In this document: one piece after another, positions 56,901 through 64,000 of the stretch | How positions within the stretch are numbered: the first letter of the stretch is position 1 | Layout of the letters: each line of letters starts with the position of its first letter | Assembly: GCF_002379085.1 (NCBI RefSeq) | Contig: NZ_NBZW01000005.1 | Coordinates: 107,650 to 171,649 of the forward strand | DNA length: 64,000 nucleotides | Direction of reading: 5' to 3' | Source: Polaromonas sp. AET17H-212 | Lineage (GTDB): Bacteria; Pseudomonadota; Gammaproteobacteria; Burkholderiales; Burkholderiaceae_C | Translations under genes and position numbers: made by a program | The notes under the pieces: model-generated | Told to the model about the DNA's origin: nothing | Databases searched by the model: none | The model's input: the letters and a program-made list of their open reading frames with translations, nothing else

Positions 56901-58321
56901 TGTCGTGCTGCGGTGGAGGCCGGGATGCGGCCGCTTTCGACATCGGCCACCAGGGTCGGCAGCAAGGCACTGACCGCCGGGTCCTGCCGGAAAGCCTGCT
57001 TGAGCCCGGCGTCGATGCGCTCCCACATCCACGCGAGCGACTGGTGCCGGCGGCGCTCGGCCAGCCGGCCGTTGGCAGTCTGGATGTTCCTGAACTGCGT
57101 CACCGCCGCCCAGAAGGCATCGACCCCCTGGTTGTGCAGCGCGCTGAGTTGGATCACCTGGGGGTGCCAGAAGGTGTCGTAGGTCGCGGCCTGGGCCTGC
57201 CCCATCGCGTTGTTGACCAGCCCGAACAGGCGCATGGCCGAGGCAATCTGCGCCTGCGCACGCATCGCGGCATCGGCGTCGATGTCGGCCTTGTTGATGA
57301 CAACCAGGTCGGCCAGTTCCATCACGCCCTTCTTGATCGCCTGCAGGTCGTCGCCGGCATTGGGCAGTTGCATCAGCACAAACATGTCGGTCATGTTGGC
57401 CACCGCGGTTTCGCTCTGGCCGACACCCACGGTCTCGACAATCACAATGTCATAACCGGCGGCCTCGCAGACCAGCATGGCCTCGCGGGTTTTTTCCGCC
57501 ACGCCGCCCAGGGTGCCGCTGGACGGGCTGGGGCGGATGTAGGCGCGTTCGTGCACCGACAGCTGTTCCATGCGTGTCTTGTCGCCGAGGATGGAGCCGC
57601 CCGAGACGCTCGACGACGGGTCGATGGTCAGCACGGCCACGCGGTGGCCCTGCGCGATCAGGTAAAGGCCCAACACCTCGATGAAGGTGGATTTTCCGAC
57701 GCCGGGCACACCACTGATGCCCAGGCGGAAGGCCTTGCCGGTGTGCGGCAACAAGGCCGTCAGCAGTTCGTCGCCCTGCGCGCGATGATCGCCGCGCGTG
57801 GATTCGAGCAGTGTGATGGCTTTGGCAATGGCGCGGCGCTGCGCGGCGGCGTCGCCGTGCAGAATTCCGTGCAGAAGAGCAGCCCCGGCAACCGTCCCCG
57901 CCCGTTCGGGCTGAGTTCGTCGAAGCCGCCCGTCCTGAGCGGAGTCGAAGGAAGCCTGTCGAAGCCTTGCATCACTTTCAACCCCTTCGACCCCTTCGTC
58001 GGAGCTCAGAACCGGCAGCTCACGGCGAATGGCTTTTTTCGATTTGGCAAGCGCCTGAATCTTGTCCCAATTCCCGGCAATCAATGCTTCTTTCTTGGCC
58101 CGCGACCAGCCTTTGACTTGTTGCTCGAACGCAATCGCGCCTTCGCGGGTTTCGAACTCACCTTGCCACATCAATTCAACGGGTTTGCGAGTCGCCGTAT
58201 AGCCGGTATCCGCTGCTTGGTGCTGCTGCATACGCAATTCAAGGTTATCCGTGTGCCCGCAATAGTAGGAGCTGTCTGAGCAACGCAAGAGATAGACAAA
58301 AAAAGGACGCATGTCTTTCAT
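56855..58321 (-). CDS. meaB: GIY-YIG domain fused to MeaB-type methylmalonyl-CoA mutase chaperone GTPase
   Basis: 488 aa. Residues 1-81 form a GIY-YIG nuclease-like domain (FVYLLRCSDSSYYCGHTDNL, Arg30, His34, Glu66 in FEQQVKGW). Residues about 117-141 (RLRQASFDSAQDGRLRRTQP) are a translated dispersed repeat. The rest is MeaB/ArgK: P-loop GVPGVGKST at 204-212, TIDPSSSVSGGSILGDKTRM, VETVGVGQSE and VINKADID. MeaB loads and protects B12 in the mutase. No ATG, GTG or TTG lies in frame between the repeat and the P-loop, so MeaB depends on the GIY-YIG start at 58321, which overlaps the upstream gene as ATGA. Whether the fusion protein is made or cut is unknown. Confidence 0.88.
   Translation of the reverse strand: MKDMRPFFVYLLRCSDSSYYCGHTDNLELRMQQHQAADTGYTATRKPVELMWQGEFETREGAIAFEQQVKGWSRAKKEALIAGNWDKIQALAKSKKAIRRELPVLSSDEGVEGVESDARLRQASFDSAQDGRLRRTQPERAGTVAGAALLHGILHGDAAAQRRAIAKAITLLESTRGDHRAQGDELLTALLPHTGKAFRLGISGVPGVGKSTFIEVLGLYLIAQGHRVAVLTIDPSSSVSGGSILGDKTRMEQLSVHERAYIRPSPSSGTLGGVAEKTREAMLVCEAAGYDIVIVETVGVGQSETAVANMTDMFVLMQLPNAGDDLQAIKKGVMELADLVVINKADIDADAAMRAQAQIASAMRLFGLVNNAMGQAQAATYDTFWHPQVIQLSALHNQGVDAFWAAVTQFRNIQTANGRLAERRRHQSLAWMWERIDAGLKQAFRQDPAVSALLPTLVADVESGRIPASTAARHLLAAQSGRATTAIK
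57901..57972 (-). repeat. CTTCGACAGG-type dispersed repeat, left copy
   Basis: Two half-units on the minus strand: GGCTTCGACAGGCTTCC and GGCTTCGACGAACTCAGCCC, with TTCGACTCCGCTCAGGACGG between. The outer unit matches the right copy (58836-58861) in 23 of 26 positions, in opposite orientation. It is read in frame as the linker of the GIY-YIG/MeaB fusion. Confidence 0.85.
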
Positions 58322-58815
58322 TTCCAGTGCTTCGGATCGCTTTGAAACTTGTCTGCTTCCAATCGCCGCAGCTCACTGAAAAATTCGTTCGACTGCTCAC
58401 TTGTGCGCGTTTTCACTTCTCCCCACGCTCGATAAAAAGCCGGTAATGACAAATTAAAACGCATGCCCATGCACCAATTTTTCCAAGCCACATCGCCTAT
58501 GCGGTCCTGTCGCCTCAACATAATTTGCGTATTACTAAGATCAAAATATCGGAAAAACTCATCAAACGCCTTCTGGTATTCAGAATCATCCAAATCAGAA
58601 TCAAGCAATGCTTTCGTAGGAATTTCCTTAACTAAATCTCGATATTCTTTTTCAAGATCATCTTCAAAAGCCAACTGGGCGATTCTCTTGGCAAGGCTTA
58701 GTTGCCTCCAAACAAGAAATAAACCCAAAACGGAAACAACTGCAGCCATTGCAGAAATCCACTCCGGCGGTTTATCTCGAATTGAATCTGTCAGCCAAAC
58801 AAGATCGAGATTCAT
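58318..58815 (-). CDS. Hypothetical small membrane protein (low GC)
   Basis: 165 aa, no recognised family. One membrane helix near the N-terminus (WISAMAAVVSVLGLFLVW, residues about 19-36), followed by a charged region (LAKRIAQLAFEDDLEKEYRD) and a soluble, acidic, aromatic-rich C-terminal part (FRYFDLSNTQIMLRRQDRIG; WGEVKTRTSEQSNEFFSELR). Codon use is AT-rich, unlike its neighbours. The stop overlaps the GIY-YIG/meaB start by four bases, so the two are translationally coupled. It may be the partner or cargo of the GIY-YIG domain; no function is proposed. Confidence 0.78.
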   Translation of the reverse strand: MNLDLVWLTDSIRDKPPEWISAMAAVVSVLGLFLVWRQLSLAKRIAQLAFEDDLEKEYRDLVKEIPTKALLDSDLDDSEYQKAFDEFFRYFDLSNTQIMLRRQDRIGDVAWKNWCMGMRFNLSLPAFYRAWGEVKTRTSEQSNEFFSELRRLEADKFQSDPKHWK

Positions 58816-58835
58816 TTGGATGGTTTCTGGTGAAA

Positions 58836-58861
58836 GGCTTCGACAGGCTCAGCCCGAACGG
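58836..58861 (+). repeat. CTTCGACAGG-type dispersed repeat, right copy
   Basis: GGCTTCGACAGGCTCAGCCC followed by GAACGG, 30 bases before the mutase stop on the plus-strand map. Inverted relative to the left copy at 57901-57972. Confidence 0.85.
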
Positions 58862-58891
58862 TTTTCAGAGTGACGCAGAGCAAGGGCCGAG

Positions 58892-61060
<2,169 letters not shown>

Positions 61061-61201
61061 GGCGCGTGCTTCGATGGGGTTGGGCAGGCAACCTGCCGAT
61101 TCGGCAATTTTACATTATTTATAATTATTGATGCAAAATTTAGTTTCGGATAAGATTGCGTTGTCCAGCCCTCCGGCTGTCATTGACACCCTTACAAGAC
61201 C
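61061..61201. promoter_or_regulatory. Divergent promoter region, mutase operon / GntR gene
   Basis: 141 bases with a marked AT-rich stretch (about 61110-61150, TTATTTATAATTATTGATGC) in a GC-rich surrounding. It must carry both promoters and is the natural place for a GntR operator, although no clear palindromic operator could be picked out. Confidence 0.5.
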
Positions 61202-61837
61202 ATGGCCGCTGTTTCACTGACCCCCCGCGCACTTTACGAAGAGGTGGCGGAGCTTTTGCGCCAGCGTATTTTCAGCCGTGAATTGGCGCCCGGCAGCTGG
61301 ATCGACGAACTCAAGCTGGCCGAGGAATACGGCATCAGCCGCACGCCGCTGCGCGAGGCTCTGAAAGTGCTGGCCACCGAAGGCCTGGTGACCATGAAGG
61401 TGCGGCGTGGCGCCTACGTCACCGAGGTGTCGGAACGCGACTTGGCCGATGTTTACCACCTGCTCTCGCTGCTGGAAAGCGACGCCGCGGGCGTGGTGGC
61501 GGCCCAGGCCACCGAAGCCCAGTTGCAGGAGCTGAAAAACCTGCACAGCGAGCTCGAACAAGCCGTGGGCAACCGCGAGCGTTTTTTCCAGATCAACGAA
61601 ACCTTTCACATGCGCCTGCTGGAAATCGCCAACAACCGCTGGCGCGACCAGATGGTGGCCGACCTGCGCAAGGTCATGAAGCTCAACCGCCACAACTCAC
61701 TGCTCAAAAGCGGCCGCATCGAAGAGTCCTTGGCCGAACACCGCGCCATCATGGCGGCGCTGGCCGCACGCGATGCCGATGCCACCGTGCAGCGCATGCG
61801 CGAACATTTCAGGAACGGGCTGGAAGCGGCGGCTTGA
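61202..61837 (+). CDS. GntR-family (FadR/FCD) transcriptional regulator
   Basis: 211 aa. N-terminal winged helix (RALYEEVAELLRQRIFSREL; EEYGISRTPLREALKVLATE; VRRGAYVTEVS) and C-terminal FCD ligand-binding domain with metal-type residues in INETFHMRLLEIAN and AEHRAIMAALAARD. Divergent from the mutase operon, so probably its regulator with an acyl-CoA or organic-acid ligand (inference). The 3' end overlaps the convergent EamA gene by 29 bases. Confidence 0.9.
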   Translation: MAAVSLTPRALYEEVAELLRQRIFSRELAPGSWIDELKLAEEYGISRTPLREALKVLATEGLVTMKVRRGAYVTEVSERDLADVYHLLSLLESDAAGVVAAQATEAQLQELKNLHSELEQAVGNRERFFQINETFHMRLLEIANNRWRDQMVADLRKVMKLNRHNSLLKSGRIEESLAEHRAIMAALAARDADATVQRMREHFRNGLEAAA

Positions 61838-62741
61838 CAGGCTGTTTGATCGGTCGCGTGACCAGAAACACCCCCGGCAGGATCAGCAACGCACCCACCG
61901 CATGGTGCCAGCCCGGTGGCTCCCCAAGCAGCCAGGCGGCAGCCGCCGCGTAAAGCGGGCCGAGGTACAACGCCACGGCCACCCGGCTGGCCCCGAGGAT
62001 CTTCTGCGCCCAGCCATAGATCCAGTAGGCGCCCACGCCGGGAATCAGCGCGGCCACCAGCACCAGCAGCAAGGCCTGGCCACCCAGGGCGTCCGCGCCG
62101 GGCCGCGTCGCCTCCCACACGGCCGGGGGCAGCAGCACCAGGGTGCCGCCGAGACAGATCGCGGCCAGCCGCGCCGTCGCGCTCAGCGAACTGGGCCACC
62201 TTTTCTGCAGCAGCGCATAAGCCGCCCAGGACACGGTGGCCGCCAGAATCCAGGCATCGCCGGCCACAAACTGCACGTCGGCCAGGGCCGTCCAGCGCCC
62301 CTTGACGACCACGTGAACCACGCCCGTCAGCGCCAGCAGCACGCCGGCCGCCTGCCGCGCGCCAAAACCCTCGCCCAGCCACCACATGGCCCCCAGGGCG
62401 ATCAGCACCGGGGAAGCCGAATAAATCAGCGCAATGTTCATGGCCCCGGTGGAGCGCGCGCCCTCATACACCCAGGCACCGCAAATCAGCATGCCGAGAA
62501 TGCCGAGCACCAGGTATTGCCGCCAGGCCCGCGTGATCGCCGCCCGTTGCTGCCACAGCTCCGCCCGCGTGATCAGCACCAGGATCAGGGCGGCCAGGCC
62601 CCAGCGGCCCAAGGCCAGCATGTAGGGCCCGATGACGCCGGGCGCCTTGCGCGCCACGATGTAGTTGACGGCCCAGAGCGCCGGCACCAGCCACAGCAGC
62701 AGCAGCGCCCGGCGCGTCTCGCGCTGCGCGGCGTCAGACAT
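61809..62741 (-). CDS. EamA/DMT-family transporter
   Basis: 310 aa inner-membrane protein with about ten hydrophobic helices in two EamA repeats; first begins ALLLLWLVPALWAVNYIVAR, second DAWILAATVSWAAYALLQKR. RhaT/YdcZ-type drug/metabolite exporters share this form; the substrate is unknown. Start at the ATG at 62741, overlapping the dusA stop by eight bases, so it is probably co-transcribed with dusA. Confidence 0.88.
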   Translation of the reverse strand: MSDAAQRETRRALLLLWLVPALWAVNYIVARKAPGVIGPYMLALGRWGLAALILVLITRAELWQQRAAITRAWRQYLVLGILGMLICGAWVYEGARSTGAMNIALIYSASPVLIALGAMWWLGEGFGARQAAGVLLALTGVVHVVVKGRWTALADVQFVAGDAWILAATVSWAAYALLQKRWPSSLSATARLAAICLGGTLVLLPPAVWEATRPGADALGGQALLLVLVAALIPGVGAYWIYGWAQKILGASRVAVALYLGPLYAAAAAWLLGEPPGWHHAVGALLILPGVFLVTRPIKQPVKPPLPARS

Positions 62742-63801
62742 GCGCCGGCACCGCCACCTGCAATGAAGATTCAGCGCTTTCGCCCGCAGCGCCTGGCGCA
62801 TGGGCCAGCGCCATCACCTCGCGCGGGTGCAGGCTCTTGAGCTTGTGGTCGCTCCAGACCTGGCGCCAGCGCCGCGAACCGGGCAGGCCATGGCGCAGGC
62901 CCAGCATGTGGCGGGCGATCGTCGGCCAGGGCGTGCCGTGTGAGGTGAACTCCCTGGCCATGTAGTCGGCCATCTGCGCCTCGACGGACTCGCGGGTCGC
63001 CTCGCTGTGCGCCGCGCCGAAAAAGGCCTCGTCCCAGGAGGCCAGCCACCAGGGGTTGTGATACGCCTCGCGACCGATCATCACGCCGTCGAGTTCGCGC
63101 AGTTGCGCTGCCACCTGCTCGCCGGTGGTGATGCCACCGTTGATGACGATGGTGAGCGCCGGAAACTCGCGCTTGAGCCGGTGAACCATCTCATACCGCA
63201 GCGGCGGCACCTCGCGGTTTTCCTTCGGGCTCAGGCCCTTGAGCCAGGCATTGCGCGCATGCACGATGAAGGTCGTGCAGCCGGCTTCGCTGACGACACC
63301 GACAAAGTCGCGCACGAAGTCGTAGCTCTCGCCCTTGTCGATGCCGATGCGGTGCTTGACGGTGACCGGCACCTTCACCACGTCCACCATGGCCTTGACG
63401 CAATCGGCCACCAGTTGCGGCTCGGCCATCAGGCAGGCGCCGAAAGCGCCGCGCTGCACACGCTCGCTGGGGCAACCGCAATTAAGGTTGATTTCGTCGT
63501 AGCCCCATTGCTCGCCGAGCCGGGCGCAGTGCGCCAGATCGGCCGGCTCGCTGCCGCCCAGTTGCAGCGCCACCGGGTGTTCTTCGGCGTTGAAACGCAG
63601 GTGCCGCGCCACGTCACCATGGATCAGCGCGCCGGTGGTCACCATTTCGGTGTACAGCAGGGCATGGCGTGACAGCAGGCGATGAAAATAGCGGCAATGC
63701 CGGTCGGTCCAGTCCATCATCGGGGCCACGCTGAGGCGGTGTGCGGGGAAAGAGCCGGAATTCATGGTGGAAGGAGCGGATTCAGGGGGCATGGAGGCCA
63801 T
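62734..63801 (-). CDS. dusA: tRNA-dihydrouridine(20/20a) synthase
   Basis: FMN- and NADPH-dependent enzyme reducing uridine 20/20a in tRNA D-loops. 355 aa. RLSVAPMMDWTDRHCRYFHR, catalytic Cys in INLNCGCPSERVQRGAFGAC, KHRIGID, NGGITTGEQVAA, IGREAYHNPW and the DusA-type C-terminal HMLGLRHGLPGSRRWRQ. The first ATG at 63801 is used; another Met 12 codons later is possible. Confidence 0.94.
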   Translation of the reverse strand: MASMPPESAPSTMNSGSFPAHRLSVAPMMDWTDRHCRYFHRLLSRHALLYTEMVTTGALIHGDVARHLRFNAEEHPVALQLGGSEPADLAHCARLGEQWGYDEINLNCGCPSERVQRGAFGACLMAEPQLVADCVKAMVDVVKVPVTVKHRIGIDKGESYDFVRDFVGVVSEAGCTTFIVHARNAWLKGLSPKENREVPPLRYEMVHRLKREFPALTIVINGGITTGEQVAAQLRELDGVMIGREAYHNPWWLASWDEAFFGAAHSEATRESVEAQMADYMAREFTSHGTPWPTIARHMLGLRHGLPGSRRWRQVWSDHKLKSLHPREVMALAHAPGAAGESAESSLQVAVPAHV

Positions 63802-64000
63802 AGTTTCTCATGCGGGCATGACCGACGCCGCTGCAAGGTTGCGAAATTGCTGCACCAAAGGGTAGGCACCCACACCGGCAGCCGTGCGCAAGCCGGATAA
63901 TGGCAGCCTGGGCCGCACCTGCGCCGACCTCCCCAACACCAAGCCATGACCAAGACCGACCTGCCCCTGCGGATGAACCACCCCCACAGCCCCCCGGAAC
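63802..64000. other. Promoter region upstream of dusA; possible start of a plus-strand gene
   Basis: An ATG at 63946 opens a plus-strand frame to the window edge (MTKTDLPLRMNHPHSPPE), but it has no clear Shine-Dalgarno sequence and is too short to identify. Nothing else recognised. Confidence 0.25.

Larger units (their letters stand above)
57901..58861 (-). mobile_element. Candidate inserted cassette: membrane-protein gene plus GIY-YIG domain, bounded by inverted repeats
   Basis: About 0.96 kb between the mutase gene and the body of meaB. Both ends carry the same repeat type in inverted orientation. Inside are a gene at about 38% G+C (68 of 180 bases counted over 58501-58680; a flanking mutase line, 59221-59280, counts 39 of 60) and a GIY-YIG domain. 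No transposase and no target-site duplication could be recognised. The mobile nature is inferred from the composition break, the ends and the disrupted meaB start. Confidence 0.5.

Noticed and set aside
58836..58861. Right-hand repeat as a terminator of the mutase gene
   Set aside because: It has no self-complementary stem with a T-run on the minus strand; its identity with the left copy makes a dispersed repeat the better reading.

Overview
The window is GC-rich, densely coded bacterial chromosome, most likely from a betaproteobacterium of the Burkholderiales, family Comamonadaceae (Rhodoferax/Polaromonas-like). The evidence is the gene order rpsB-tsf-pyrH-frr-uppS-cdsA-dxr-rseP-bamA-skp-lpxD-fabZ-lpxA-lpxB-rnhB, a complete isc operon ending in fdx, scattered polyhydroxybutyrate (PHB) genes (phaR, phaZ, hbdH), and repeat families of a kind I associate with this family. 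That placement is inference from content, not from a database search.

Layout. 1-1.8 kb: carB (cut by the window edge) and carA. 2-17.3 kb: one long minus-strand block for translation factors, UMP kinase, isoprenoid and phospholipid synthesis, outer-membrane assembly and lipid A. 17.7-21.1 kb: a D-amino-acid dehydrogenase, NAD(P)HX repair and a YggT membrane protein. 21.1-28.6 kb: RNase R, tRNA-Leu, rimO, phaR, tRNA-Val and relA. 28.6-31.5 kb: an alpha/beta hydrolase, hbdH, an outer-membrane barrel protein and a second tRNA-Val. 31.5-38 kb: dnaQ and the isc operon with a likely IscR operator. 38-46 kb: uvrB, an aminotransferase, a SnoaL-like protein, an extradiol dioxygenase, phaZ, an RsxB-type ferredoxin and a CBS-domain protein. 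45.8-50.6 kb: korCAB, which looks like the three-subunit 2-oxoglutarate:NADP+ oxidoreductase described in Azoarcus. 50.7-52.2 kb: a chemoreceptor with an unusual C-terminal Cache-like domain. 52.4-61.8 kb: a propionyl-CoA to succinyl-CoA locus (mutase, meaB, pccB, pccA, cupin, VOC protein) with a divergent GntR regulator. The end holds an EamA transporter and dusA.

Two things stand out. First, about 1 kb that looks transferred (a low-GC membrane-protein gene, a GIY-YIG nuclease domain and flanking inverted repeats) sits between the mutase gene and meaB. It has fused the GIY-YIG reading frame to MeaB through a linker that is itself translated repeat DNA, and no usable meaB start codon of its own remains. 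Second, a family of about 60-base elements, each opening with a 17-base AT-rich palindromic head of the form GCT-N11-AGC, occurs at least 13 times. Nine or ten copies lie inside reading frames, in frame, and in lpxB apparently without changing protein length. One related sequence overlies the expected start codon of rnr, which reads ATC instead of ATG.

How the genes work together: PHB cycling (PhaR regulator, PhaZ depolymerase, HbdH) and propionyl-CoA oxidation both feed the TCA cycle, where KorCAB offers a reductant-generating route at 2-oxoglutarate. The isc operon supplies iron-sulfur clusters for KorCAB, RsxB and RimO.
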